This document shows, piece after piece, positions 11,927 to 20,798 of a stretch of DNA of 64,000 bases (its first letter is position 1; every line of letters begins with the position of its first letter). The stretch is from positions 41,911 to 105,910 of the forward strand of contig JAVYIG010007181.1 in the NCBI GenBank assembly GCA_035222895.1. The letters are read 5' to 3'. The DNA comes from Strongylocentrotus droebachiensis. Its lineage: Eukaryota; Echinodermata; Echinoidea; Camarodonta; Strongylocentrotidae. The position numbers were made by a program, and so were the translations under genes. The notes beneath the pieces are model-generated. The model was not told the origin of the DNA, searched no databases, and saw only the letters and a program-made list of their open reading frames with translations.

Positions 11927-13497
11927 TCCTCTTCTCTTTCTTTCCATTCTTCCTATTCTATCTTATATATATTATATATCTCTCTCTTCCTCTACCCTCT
12001 CTATTCCTTCTCTCTCTCTCTCTCTCTCTGCCTCGTATACCACCCCTTCTGTCTCTGTATGTCTCTCTCTTATTTTATTTCCTCTCTATTAACTCGTATA
12101 TTTCTCTCTGTCTCTCTCTTATTTTCCATTCTCTCTATCAAATCTTATATTTCTCTCTCGTTCTCTTTTTTTGTTTCTTTCTTCATTCTTTATTGTGAAT
12201 TTGAAACGTACCTCGACAATCTGAAAGTTATTTTTCATGGCGACGAGTTTGAGCGGCGACATCTCGGGATGAAAGTCGTCATTTCTGCTCCGACATTCAT
12301 AAATTGGTTCCCTCTCCTAAATAAAATATAAAATGGGCACAGTACTGACATTAATCCAAGGAGTAAAACGTCTATTATCATGGCTACGTAAAGTCATGTA
12401 TCATACCCCCGATCATACCTGATATATTTGTAAACGTTAATATACAAAATCAGTTTGATATAAAGAAGAGATAAATATACTCTATTCTTTTTAATTATTT
12501 ATATTTATTTATACACGGTAAATGAGCTCAAACAGTAACGAGACCTTTTTCCATTGGGGCCCTGTCAAACATTAAAAAGCATTCAAAATATATGATAACT
12601 TAAATATGACAACGGTGTATTAATACACGCAGTTTAAAACAAAAGACAATGAAAATGATGAGTATTAGCATCACAGTAGAAACGTTCTGAATAGCAGCAA
12701 CAAACGAAGACGAAACAAAACGAATGTAAACATGATAACCCACTGGGCCTATTCCTTTCATTAATTTTTCTCGAAGTGATATTCATTTGCTTTCAACAGT
12801 CTTAAGAGTAACAATCCACCAATTTGTCAAATTTATTCTTAAGAAGAAGTTCACTTACTTCTGGAGGGAGAGTCATGATGTAGTTGCAAATAAACACGGT
12901 TCCATCATGCCATGATGCGGCGATGGATCTCAGAAGGGCGTCTCCTAAAGGGATCCCTGCATCCAGTAAACTCTCCAAAATTGCTAAGCGCCGCAGTAGA
13001 AAGTTTAGATAAACAATTTCATATCATTCTAAATTAGAATAATAATGATAACAATAGCCTCATTTATAATGTACATATCCATTTAATTGGATGCTTGGTT
13101 ATCTCCCAATGCTTACATAATAATGAAGTTTTGAAATTACACCAAAGCAACATACGAAGAGTACCAAAACATGATATGTTATTAAATAGACTAAAATAAA
13201 GATAATTTATTTGAAAAGTATTGAGCGAAGTGATTTCTTACGCACGAATCCACCTTCTATCACATAGTCGTATGTCGATCTCCCAATTTCATCTCGAAAG
13301 TCCCTCTGAAGTTGGTTAATTTTGATGGCTTGCAAAATATATTCCACTGCCACCTCGTCACCCGCTTCAATTGCAGCAAAGAGGGCCTTATCGACGTCTT
13401 CAAATCTTGAAGACATATCCACAGATTCCTCATCCTGAGAAGGATTTCTTTCTTTTAATTCGAAGCATTCCCCTGTTTGAACTGTCTCCATGTCCAT
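582..13497 (-). CDS. TRPC-like cation channel gene, copy 1 (3-prime end off window; likely frame break)
   Basis: Spliced minus-strand gene for a TRPC-family plasma-membrane cation channel. Exons found by coding potential plus GT-AG sites with matching phase: 13242-13497, 12859-12983, 12212-12316, 11316-11606, 9619-9705, 8856-9034, 8323-8459, 7635-7774, 5975-6061, 5469-5650, 4216-4292, 2980-3175, 2316-2480, 1474-1512 and 582-700. The last coding exon (coiled coil) must lie left of base 1. Family assignment rests on the N-terminal ankyrin/TRPC domain, the pore, and TRP box motifs EWKF and LPPPFN. All phases agree except between 7635-7774 (ends phase 0) and 5975-6061 (needs phase 1). The 37-nt exon that would fix this lies inverted at 6394-6430. 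Unless an upstream GTGTGC donor is used, this copy would be frameshifted and truncated after the third membrane segment. Two Met codons two residues apart start the frame. Confidence 0.85.
900..1380 (+). repeat. (TAG)n/(GA)n microsatellite, TRPC intron copy 1
   Basis: Long interrupted TAG repeat with a GA stretch (1029-1061). Shorter and partly replaced in copy 2 (33970-34230). Not coding; the open frames across it are repeat artefacts. Confidence 0.9.
1797..1915 (+). repeat. (GT)n-rich and poly-G tract, TRPC intron copy 1
   Basis: GT repeats interrupted by a G-run. Counterpart in copy 2 is 35073-35215, where the G-run is longer. Confidence 0.8.
1950..2260 (+). mobile_element. Inverted-repeat insertion, copy 1 only
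   Basis: Present between GACATGTATTA and the sequence before TRPC exon 2316-2480; copy 2 (35260-35270) lacks it. Contains a strong hairpin: GGGCATTAGTAAAATTACCC at about 2148 pairs with GGGTAACTTACTAATGCCC ending at 2236. Confidence 0.55.
2980..9705 (-). CDS. TRPC-like copy 1: transmembrane and pore exons
   Basis: Exons 9619-9705 and 8856-9034 (pre-S1 and S1), 8323-8459, 7635-7774 (S2-S3), 5975-6061 and 5469-5650 (S4-S5), 4216-4292 (turret, cysteine-containing) and 2980-3175 (pore helix MLTLYWALFAMRGQ and S6 ending GLNLFIAIMTSQLTKVQ). The 77-nt turret exon was found only from splice sites; it takes phase 0 to phase 2, as the pore exon requires. The S6 end resembles the conserved TRPC stretch LLNMLIAM. 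The 7635-7774 to 5975-6061 junction is the one that does not fit (see 6394-6430). Confidence 0.8.
3273..3417 (+). mobile_element. Small MITE, ends GGGCCCGTTTCACAAA, copy 1 only
   Basis: Terminal inverted repeats GGGCCCGTTTCACAA and TTTTGTGAAACGCCCCC. Copy 2 reads straight through (TTCAGGTAACAC near 37066). Inserted in the intron upstream of the pore exon. Confidence 0.7.
4079..4195 (+). mobile_element. Small MITE, ends TTAGGGACATTTAGATT, copy 1 only
   Basis: Inverted ends TAGGGACATTTAGATT and AATCTAAAAGTCCCTA about 117 bp apart. The empty site is in copy 2 near 37701-37710. Lies 20 bases downstream of the turret-exon donor. Confidence 0.65.
4575..4808 (-). mobile_element. tRNA-derived SINE, copy 1 only
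   Basis: Read on the minus strand it begins with a tRNA-like head: A box TGGCTCAGTCGGTAGAGCA (about 4799-4781) and B box GGTTCGAAACC (about 4750-4740), then a non-tRNA body. Copy 2 has the empty site near 38285, so it inserted after duplication. Confidence 0.75.
6307..6463 (+). repeat. 157-bp block inverted between duplication copies
   Basis: Matches the reverse complement of 41129-41285 with few differences, although both lie in the same intron of the same channel gene. Contains the 37-nt candidate exon. In copy 1 its right end continues through an intact TTAA into unrelated intron; in copy 2 that TTAA is the end of a MITE. Confidence 0.8.
6394..6430 (+). other. 37-nt candidate TRPC exon in inverted (antisense) orientation
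   Basis: Flanked by a pyrimidine-rich tract and AG on the left and by GTAAGC on the right, but on the plus strand, antisense to the channel gene around it. It reads EPNCKFANIYHI plus one base, so its length (1 mod 3) is exactly what is missing between channel exons 7635-7774 and 5975-6061. A 157-bp block (6307-6463) containing it is present in copy 2 at 41129-41285 in the opposite, sense orientation. Here it cannot be spliced into the channel mRNA. Splice sites and phase are seen directly; that it is a channel exon is inference. Confidence 0.55.
7117..7345 (+). mobile_element. MITE-like inverted repeat, copy 1
   Basis: Arms AGTTCACTTTTTCAC / GTGAAGAAGTGAACT and AAATTACAAATT...AAGTGCA / TGCACTTG...AATTTGTAATTT are inverted. 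The sequence is not found at the same intron position in copy 2. Confidence 0.5.
7440..7612 (+). mobile_element. MITE, ends ACAGTGAAACCTG, copy 1
   Basis: Starts TACAGTGAAACCTG and ends CAGGTTTCACTGTA; internal repeats of AAAGACCAC. Present in both duplication copies (also 41775-41949), so older than the duplication. It ends about 20 bases from the donor of TRPC exon 7635-7774. Confidence 0.7.
7826..8095 (+). mobile_element. tRNA-derived SINE, copy 1
   Basis: tRNA-like head with B box GGGGTTCAAATCC at about 7876, then the body seen in other SINEs here (CAGGAATCAAATGC, CTGTAATGACAGCC, CCAGGGTAATAG). Shared by both blocks. Confidence 0.7.
9924..11227 (+). mobile_element. 1.3-kb TIR element in TRPC intron, copy 1 only
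   Basis: Ends are inverted repeats beginning GGCC then an A-run and TTTGGTTGTCCTCGA, flanked by direct TAA on both sides (9921-9923, 11228-11230). Copy 2 has an uninterrupted site near 44500. A 3-bp TAA target and GG-starting ends fit PIF/Harbinger-type transposition. No transposase frame is seen, so it is non-autonomous. Contains a nested MITE. Confidence 0.7.
10593..11102 (+). mobile_element. TTAA-flanked MITE, family A, nested
   Basis: TTAA at both ends, with inverted termini AGGTATTACAAAGTTTTGG and its near-complement. 510 bp with no coding potential. A TTAA target is characteristic of piggyBac. It sits inside the element at 9924-11227. Confidence 0.7.
11316..13497 (-). CDS. TRPC-like copy 1: N-terminal ankyrin / TRP_2 exons
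   Basis: Four exons: 13242-13497, 12859-12983, 12212-12316 and 11316-11606. They encode an acidic start, then ankyrin-type repeats (DVDKALFAAIEAGDEVAVEY; PLGDALLRSIAASWHDG; EMSPLKLVAMKNNFQIVE), then the TRPC-specific TRP_2 region (DPLDNAFRLSRKLRELG, and EFFRMAEKVERFSASLL). In the family this cytoplasmic part drives tetramer assembly and regulation. Intron phases are 1, 0, 0 and 0, so the exons join in frame. The intron after the TRP_2 exon carries a 1.3-kb transposon insertion absent from copy 2. Confidence 0.85.
11885..12180 (+). repeat. (CT)n-rich tract, TRPC intron copy 1
   Basis: Imperfect CT/TCTC repeats directly downstream of exon 12212-12316. The counterpart in copy 2 is 45657-45860. 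Reads as poly-Ser/Leu in several frames, without coding meaning. Confidence 0.85.
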
Positions 13498-14038
13498 GTT
13501 GAGTTACAATTTTGATGAAAGTGAGGTACGTGTATCTACTCCGACATAAAAGACCTGACTGCTTGTACAGCAATTGATATCGGAAAGACTAGCGCATGCG
13601 CCGCAACACCCCCTGAGCTTCTGGCTTTGTATTGGCTAACTAGCGGGCCTCCATTGGGTATCCCCCCCCCCTCCATACAAAAATAATAGTAGTGGTATGC
13701 TATGTAGATCGCATTAGAGGGATCCTAGACGATCGTGCAACACATGCATCCCCTTCCCTTCTTTCGGATTCGGGTCCGCCATAAATTGTTTCGAATTAAT
13801 TTGATCTAGCTTAATGTTAATGTCACTGTACTTTGGGATGAATTTTAATAATTGATTGGTCATTTATTGCAAACCATACTGTATCTTCCAGTTAATAGCA
13901 AACTGAAATTAAATTGCATTTAAAACAGAATTTAATGATAACATTTTAAAGCGTGATTGATGGGTATTTTGATTCCTAATATTTTTTCTTCTACAAAATT
14001 AATTTTGTAAACAAGGAGGAAGTACTACATTAATATGT

Positions 14039-14081
14039 TATCAGATATAACAGGTTTTGACAATAAAACCTTTTATATCTG
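14039..14081 (+). repeat. Short palindrome in TRPC-TRIM intergenic region, copy 1
   Basis: Arms ATCAGATATAACAGGTTTTG and AAAACCTTTTATATCTGAT with an 8-base loop; one mismatch. Perfect in copy 2 (47668-47711). Could be a tiny MITE or a structured regulatory element. Confidence 0.6.
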
Positions 14082-14537
14082 ATCAATAAAAACCTCCATG
14101 TAAGCCTATAAGACCATGTAGGTGTCGTGGCCTCTGTTCGCCATTGTAAGCGCATTGTAATTGCAATTATGAAGTTGGTGTGGAATTTATGCTATCAATA
14201 TTTTACCCCTTTTATTTTAGGTGATTTTGATTCTAAATCACCTTCATTAAGCTGATGAGCGATTGTTCAATTACATCATAATGGGTTTCAATTGAAGGCT
14301 ATTCATCTCTTCATTAATTTCTGAACGTAAAATCAGAAGCCATTAGTTACGTGCTTTTCATTTTTATTGTTATCATATATTTTCTTTTCATAATTATAAA
14401 CGGACAAAGAAAGGGTTGAAATCACACACACTAGTGGCCTTTATATTATACCCCGCTCTCGCTACATTGTGTTTGAGAAGGAATGTCACCCGCATTTACC
14501 TGTGAGGCTGTGACACCGAGTGACATAGATCTAAACG

Positions 14538-14622
14538 GAGGAGGAGGAGGAGGAGGGGGAAGAGGAGGAGGAGGAGGAGGAGGAGGAGGAGGAAGAGGAG
14601 GAGGAGGAGGAGGAGGAAGAGA
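14538..14622 (+). repeat. (GGA)n microsatellite, copy 1 only
   Basis: About 28 GGA/GGG/AGA units between the divergent genes. Gives poly-Gly and poly-Pro frames of no coding value. Absent in copy 2. Confidence 0.85.
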
Positions 14623-15817
14623 AACAATCCAGAAGCGATTGGAAAGTGTCATCGAGAAATGTTAATTATCCAGTATGAAGAAGTAATTGTTTGGCCAAAT
14701 TGTGTACGCTTATTTAGATTTTTTAATCATTTAGATAATAACACACTGATATCAATCTTGCTGAAAATCACAATCAGTGAAAACCGCTGCACACAGATAT
14801 ATGATTCCAGCATAGTTTCAGACTTAATTTTGCTTTTTTGCTGTTCCAAAACAACCCATTCACTTTACAATGAAAGTATTTTTTTTCTAGACAGTTTCCC
14901 CCAAAATGCAGTATCGCAAACAGAACTCTTATGATTACCTTATTACATTATCATTTGAAATTAATCATATTTCCGTGCATATATAGGCCTACATATTGTA
15001 TATGATATAATTTTTCTCATTATTAGCTCTTGAGTCAAACGTGATTCACATTGTCCTGGTTATAGCCTAAGTCATGATATTTTTTTATAAGAGAGGAAGT
15101 GGTGAAATGTTTTTTTTCAGGCGAATTTTGCATTGTAATAAGTAGCATTCAATACGCACAATTTTTGAGAGAATATTTTAAAGAGAAAAGGGAAGAGAAT
15201 GAAAGAAATGAAAGGAAGAATAAGTGCAGAAAGAAGGAATGACATATAAGTGTGGTTACCGTCCTTCACCCCTCCAAACATAGGAATGAAGAAAAGAAAA
15301 TTTCTCTATTATCGAGGATTCTACTAGAGTGGATCTCCAATAAAGGGACACTACTGAAAACCTAAATAAGTCGCCCTCTATAGATACAAACGATGAATAC
15401 CGCCATAAAGTTCAAAGGTGCTTATACGCTGCTCGCATTCTCTGTGGGAAAACCCACTTCTATTTATAGGATGCACAAACTGCATTGTATTCACAGAAGA
15501 TCTACACAAGTTAGTTGTAACCTTACTTGTATCCAGGTACATATTTGAATGGAGAATTAATACTTTTGATTAAAGCGAGGTGCACCTCTTTCGACACTAA
15601 TTTGTAATCAACGAACGAACTTGGTACAGAACTACATGCAGTACATGCAGTTAGGACGCACTTGTTGCGTAGAGCCATGCTTGCATGAACTGACTGTTTA
15701 CTTCTAGCTAGTACACATTAGCCGATCACACTTGTTATTGGACATCATTTGGATGTATTAAATAGGCGTATAATGCGCTCGTGTTTGTAATAAGCCAGAA
15801 ATTCGACATTTGTACCA

Positions 15818-16450
15818 ATGGCTGAGAAGACCGAGTAAGGGAAAGCTCCAAGCTCTTCACAGAACCTGACGTGTCCACTATGTCTTGATATCTTCGACGA
15901 GGCAACCATCTTGACTTCATGCGGACACACCTTCTGTCGGAAATGTCTCAAGAACTATGACCTGTCCCACCAGGATCTCGATCATATGATCTGTCCTCTC
16001 TGCAGGAAGATCACCAAGTTGTATGCGAACCGTGTCGATGATTTCCTCACCAACGTGACTGTCAACGGACTTGTAGATAATTACCACGCCAAGTGTGGAG
16101 GGATGAACGCTGTCCTTGAGATGCGTCCAAAATGCACTGCTTGCACGTTTCAGCTAGATGCTGTCTCATTCTGCTGTACATGTAATAAATACATTTGTGA
16201 TAAGTGTCTCGATTGTCATCAACATCTTACAGTCTTTAAAGGACACGATATTGTATCTATACAAGATATCAGCAGCGGGAAGGTCAGCATTAGTCATGTA
16301 TCCGAGAAGTGCTGCATCCACAAACAAGAGAACAAAGATATGTTTTGTGAGGATTGTAAGGTCCATGTCTGTTTCAAGTGCGTGATCGTCGGTCATAAAA
16401 ATCACAACATCGAGAATCAGGCTGACTTCGAGCAGGAGTTACGACTTAAG
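15818..16450 (+). pseudogene. TRIM-like gene copy 1, exon 1 (RING + B-boxes) with stop at codon 7
   Basis: Exon of a tripartite-motif protein, probably an E3 ubiquitin ligase by family. It encodes a RING (CPLCLDIFDEATILTSCGHT, then C-x2-C and CPLCR), then B-box-like zinc-binding segments (CCTCNKYICDKCLDCHQH; CCIHKQENKDMFCEDCKVHV), ending AAG before donor GTAAAA, phase 0. The initiator ATG at 15818 is followed by six codons and then TAA at 15836-15838, where copy 2 has GAA. The next in-frame ATG is at 15986, inside the RING, so a protein from it would lack most zinc ligands. Unlike copy 2, the rest of the exon has no deletion. Joins in frame to 19222-20481 (together 630 codons plus stop). Confidence 0.85.
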
Positions 16451-16877
16451 GTAAAAGTGTTATTATTTTGACGAAAAATAATTTCATTTGGCTAAGGCCT
16501 GACAAGTAGTACTCATACAATTCGGATAGGGGGTAGGCACCGGAAGTGGGGGATGGGGTGGGGGCAAGGGGTTGATGTCCCCAAATTAACGGTGGGGGAC
16601 AAAATTGATTTCAGCCCTCTGGGTCCCCCTCGCAAGGAAAAAAAGAGGACAATTACAATAATAACCTTTGAATCAAAATAAGCTTTCAAGTGCTTTGAAA
16701 AGTAATTTTCTGCATCCTAAAATCAACATTTTCTCCACGCAGTCGCTACATACATAATAGACCCAATGTTTATTGTATACGCAAACCCTGTCTATTATAA
16801 AGGCACCGCAACCAGGGGAGCAGATTCTCCCATCTATCAAGGGGTTAGGCATAATGATAATAAGACCCCCCTTACAT

Positions 16878-16966
16878 GGATTGTAAAGTGCACGTCTGTC
16901 TCAGTTGGTCATTAAAATCACAAAATGAAGAATCAGGCTGACTTCGAGCAAGAATTACGACTTAAT
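16878..16966 (+). pseudogene. Duplicated fragment of TRIM exon 1 in intron, copy 1
   Basis: Resembles the 3-prime end of exon 1 (GATTGTAA..., CAGGCTGACTTCGAGC, ACGACTTAA) about 500 bases downstream, followed by GTAAACGTGG like the real donor. It lacks about 11 bases inside and has a stop in the parental frame. Intron sequence after it (AGTGCTCTGAAA, then CGGTCGCTATGCTGCCTCG) also resembles intron after exon 1, so this is a decayed tandem duplication of exon end plus intron. Confidence 0.65.
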
Positions 16967-19221
16967 GTAAACGTGGTTTCGCAAAGAGAAGGGGTTGGGG
17001 GGGGGGGCAGAGTTGGCTGATGCACTAATTCAAGTTGGGTGAGGGGGGCTTGCAAGGAAGATAACACAAATACATGTTATTCCTTTGGACTATAATAGGC
17101 TTTCAAGTGCTCTGAAATGTAAATTTCCAGCAAACCATTATTAACTTTTCCCTACTCGGTCGCTATGCTGCCTCGAATATTAAAGACCAGGTATTTGTCA
17201 TGTTTCTAAACCATATCTACAATATAGGCATGCACCGCAAGCATGGAAGCAGATACTCTCATATATATCAAAGGGTGGTGACAAAATGAGACCTCCCCCC
17301 CCCCTTAACAATGAATATTTTGCAGCAAAGCCCTATGAGCAGATATATATTTTATACTGTAGAAAGCCTGTCTCTAAGAGGCAGCCAAAAGCTATATGGG
17401 GCATATATATGACTCCCTCTATCAGGGTTGGAGCCAAATAGTTTCTGCCCCCTCCCCATCAACAAGGTCAAATATCTTTACAAACAAAGGATGATTTGCT
17501 TTTCCCGCCTTTCTTGCCAGACAAAAAACTGTTGACATTAATTTTGCAGTATAACCATAAAAAAGAGATTCCAAAAAACAATGTGTCACTATTCCGAATT
17601 CTAAAGTTCTCTAGGTCGCTACGGTCGCTACGCTCCCTCGCATTTTGATAGATGTACCCTTTCTTCCAAAAGCGTCAAAGCGAGGAGGCTGACGATGTTT
17701 TAGTGGCGGCTAGCTATTAACAAATTATAAATTATTTTCTCCGTTTACAAGACACAATTTCGCCGTATATCGATTAACTGTGAATAGTTCTGTACAGATA
17801 CAAAATTGTAACATGCAATGATCTGACTTTTCATGTTTTCAGTAATCCATGTTGAGACCCTCTATGTAGCCCCTAACTGTTATGTATAACGATGCATAGT
17901 AATCTTCCTTAATAAGTGTTTTACGCCAAGGCCCCGGAGTACTCGGGTAGCTTTCCTCTATACATGGGGAGAAGGCAAAGGCCCCGCCCGGCTCAAGACA
18001 GTATCACAACAGGTATAAGATAAAATTGCACATTAGAAAATCATTGAATTGCTCTAAAGTTATGGTTTCAACTTTCCTAAACGCTATCTTTTTCCGTTCG
18101 GTCAACAGGCTTCCCCGCATTTTAATAGTTGGAATGTTTCTCATTATTGTACGAACCCGGCCAACCATATATGCTCTTGAAGCGAATAGGGTTTGAAGAT
18201 CAATGCTACTTTCTATAGTAAAGAGGATGGGACAACACTTTTGCCAACCCTCTCAATAGACATGAAGCTCTTTCTGTTGCTCGCATATAATACGCAAATC
18301 ACTATTTTGAAGTAGGCTTGGATTTTCCGTTGTGTTTCAAACAGTACTTGATTACACTTTTCAATTTCACTGAGGTAATTGTTTCGTTCGGTCGCTAAAC
18401 TCCCCCGCGTATTAGTACACTTTCTGTCGAGCTATATGATCCTTGATATTATAGAAACACCTTTACATGAAGTATGTTATGGCATTTTAAAATTAATAAT
18501 TTAAAGTATGCTTCAATATACCGTAAAAATGTCTTAAATCTGCTTCTGTACTTTAAAAAATATGTTTAAAAAAGCTACATTCAAATCCAATACTACAAAC
18601 AAAAACAAAAAACAAATCAAAATCCTCTTTTTTGTTGTTGATAAGATTAAAAACACTATATTTGACAAATATCAAGAAAATTTAAAAGAAATAAGAAATG
18701 GTGTATGATGCTGAGGGGGGGGGGGGGCTATTTAGAGGTAATAAGCGGTAGCTATACTTTCATAGCTATCAGTAACAAAAAATATATAGAAAATCTTGAG
18801 TTACGGTTACGGAGGAACGGTTACGGAGCGCCTGGAAGGTACAAAGGGTATCATCATCTCAATTTCAATTCAGTTCAGTTCAGTTCCTTTTTTTTCCAAC
18901 AATTAAAAATCAAAAGATACAAAGCATCTAATATAGATAAGAATACAAGTGCCCCTAAAGTGAAGGCTTCATAAAAGCGAAGCATTCAATACTGACAATA
19001 TATGTTTTTTCTGCTCTACCTGTTTGTCTGTTACTCTCAAACTCTATATCTCTTCGTTACCGACTCCATGTTGTGGTTTACCATTTATTAAAGGGGTGAA
19101 ACTTCAGGCGCGTGCGAAATCCGTGTCTCATTTTCAAATCAACTCCATGTAATAATTAGCATATATCTCATATAATGCTAGAAAATATAATTTTCACTTC
19201 TTTATCATTTCTTTTGTTTAG

Positions 19222-20481
19222 GTGAACGACCTTGTCCAGCGATGTGCCGCTAAGAAGAAAGAACTGGAGAAGAACATTCAGAACGTTGAAGTACAACGCC
19301 ATGACGTATACACTGCCGTGCAGAAACTACTGAATGATGTCAGTCAAGCCTACAGCATCAAGGCCAAAGAGCTTGAAGAAAATCATGGAAATCTCATCGA
19401 GCAAATCAATGCAGTAAAGCGGGGTTTCGATGATGACCTCAACGTCTTGAAATCCAAGGATCGACAGAGGATCAAGAGCATTTGTAGTTCAATAACACTG
19501 GTAGCTAATGACAGATTGGGTCGTCTTGAGACAGACAGTCTGTCTGCTCATATCTTGCTCTGTGAGGAGCTGGATGCCTTGCTGAAGGAGGCTACTGATC
19601 ACACTTCTGCGGCAGCCATTACGAAGAAAGCACAGGAGAGGAGGTTCAAGCCTGCGGATGATAGTCGTCTTGACCTCGGGAGCATCTCAGAATCAGATCC
19701 CAAGTTGCAAGTCATTCAGTGTATAGATCTACGGGGAGAAATGTCGGGTGTGACCCCGTACTCTGAGGACAGTGCGGCTATCGGATATAATGGTTCACAT
19801 GGTATAGATATCATTGATTCAGCTGGTAAAACGCACCAGTATGCAAACATACCAGATAACATGACGTGTTATGATCTTGTGTTTCAACAAGACAAGTCGT
19901 TATGCATATCGACGGATAACAATAAAGCACACATATATTCTCCGAATGGATCCAGGAAATCAACCATCCACTTGAATAGAAGTGCCTATGAATCCGCTCT
20001 AAACAGAAGTCCATCAGACGAAATCCTCATCGCTAACAATAAGGAGGAAGTCTACATCTATGACCCGACTGGATCCACTCTCAAACACACTGTTCCAATA
20101 AAACACAACTACACGAGCCAGGTATGTGCTACCAGGTCGGGTTTGATTGTCACGAGTTCATGTGACAGCAATGCAAGCGTGGTGACGGTCTACGACAGGG
20201 ATGGGAATGCTGGTAAGTCTCTACAAGCTCCAGACGATGTCTACCTGTATGCTGCCGTGGATGAGCAGGACAGGGTGTATGTAGCGAGTGTTGATTACCA
20301 GAATGATTTGGTGGTGATCAGGCTCTATGACCTTGATGGTCTGAACCTGAAGGAAAGAGTTGAGTTCAATGTACTTAACATGACGCTTGGAGATAGTTGG
20401 TGTTACTTGGTTTCCCTCTCTCCAGACATGCTCGCGTTTGCATGCGACGAGAAGTTGTATTTTATCAAAGTATCACTGTAA
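19222..20481 (+). CDS. TRIM-like gene copy 1, exon 2 (coiled coil + beta-propeller)
   Basis: Starts after acceptor TTTGTTTAG with GTG AAC and runs 419 codons to TAA. Residues 1-150 are helical with heptads (VQRCAAKKKELEKNIQNVEV), the coiled coil of a TRIM. Residues 165-419 show repeated beta-blade units (KAHIYSPNGSRKSTIHL; EVYIYDPTGSTLKHTV; VVTVYDRDGNAGKSL; VIRLYDLDGLNLKERV), which suggests an NHL- or WD-like propeller that in related TRIMs binds the target. No stop or frameshift. Exon 1 is 2.8 kb upstream and carries a nonsense codon, so how this exon would be translated is unclear. Most similar in plan to TRIM2/TRIM56-like proteins. Confidence 0.85.
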   Translation: MNDLVQRCAAKKKELEKNIQNVEVQRHDVYTAVQKLLNDVSQAYSIKAKELEENHGNLIEQINAVKRGFDDDLNVLKSKDRQRIKSICSSITLVANDRLGRLETDSLSAHILLCEELDALLKEATDHTSAAAITKKAQERRFKPADDSRLDLGSISESDPKLQVIQCIDLRGEMSGVTPYSEDSAAIGYNGSHGIDIIDSAGKTHQYANIPDNMTCYDLVFQQDKSLCISTDNNKAHIYSPNGSRKSTIHLNRSAYESALNRSPSDEILIANNKEEVYIYDPTGSTLKHTVPIKHNYTSQVCATRSGLIVTSSCDSNASVVTVYDRDGNAGKSLQAPDDVYLYAAVDEQDRVYVASVDYQNDLVVIRLYDLDGLNLKERVEFNVLNMTLGDSWCYLVSLSPDMLAFACDEKLYFIKVSL

Positions 20482-20792
20482 TCCATCTCACACTATATAT
20501 TACCATTATTGGTGGTGTGTATACATTTCTGCTCCACGTTAATCCACGTTAATATGGGCCGATATGTTTAATATTATATTGTTTATCATGTAATAACTAA
20601 ACAAATGAGAAGATGTCCATTCTCTCGATAGATTTTAGTTGCCTGTATACAGTAGAAATTATACAATACATTAATAACGTCCCTCTATCGAAATAGTATT
20701 TTAAAACGTAAAATATACATGAACTTTAATACTTCTTGCGTCGTGTAATTATTTTCTCTTTGATATTTGAACAAAATTGATTGTTACTGCAA

Positions 20793-20798
20793 AATAAA
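20793..20798 (+). promoter_or_regulatory. Possible polyadenylation signal, TRIM-like copy 1
   Basis: AATAAA about 310 bases after the stop codon, inside an A-rich run. The matching place in copy 2 (near 54507) reads AAATCAAAG, so the hexamer is absent there. Confidence 0.35.

Larger units (their letters stand above)
13498..15817. other. Intergenic region between divergent TRPC and TRIM genes, copy 1
   Basis: About 2.3 kb between the two start codons, so a shared 5-prime regulatory region is possible. Contains a conserved hairpin (14039-14081), a (GGA)n tract (14538-14622) absent from copy 2, and sequence near 15390-15510 that is well conserved between copies (GTTCAAAGGTGCTTATACGC region), a candidate promoter or 5-prime UTR for the TRIM gene. 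No TATA box could be assigned with confidence. Confidence 0.4.

Noticed and set aside
11788-12331. Ser/Leu-rich frames of 136 and 159 codons
   Set aside because: CT-repeat intron sequence running into the antisense of a TRPC exon.
14446-14665. Gly-rich and Pro-rich frames near the TRIM gene
   Set aside because: Produced by a (GGA)n repeat that is missing in copy 2.
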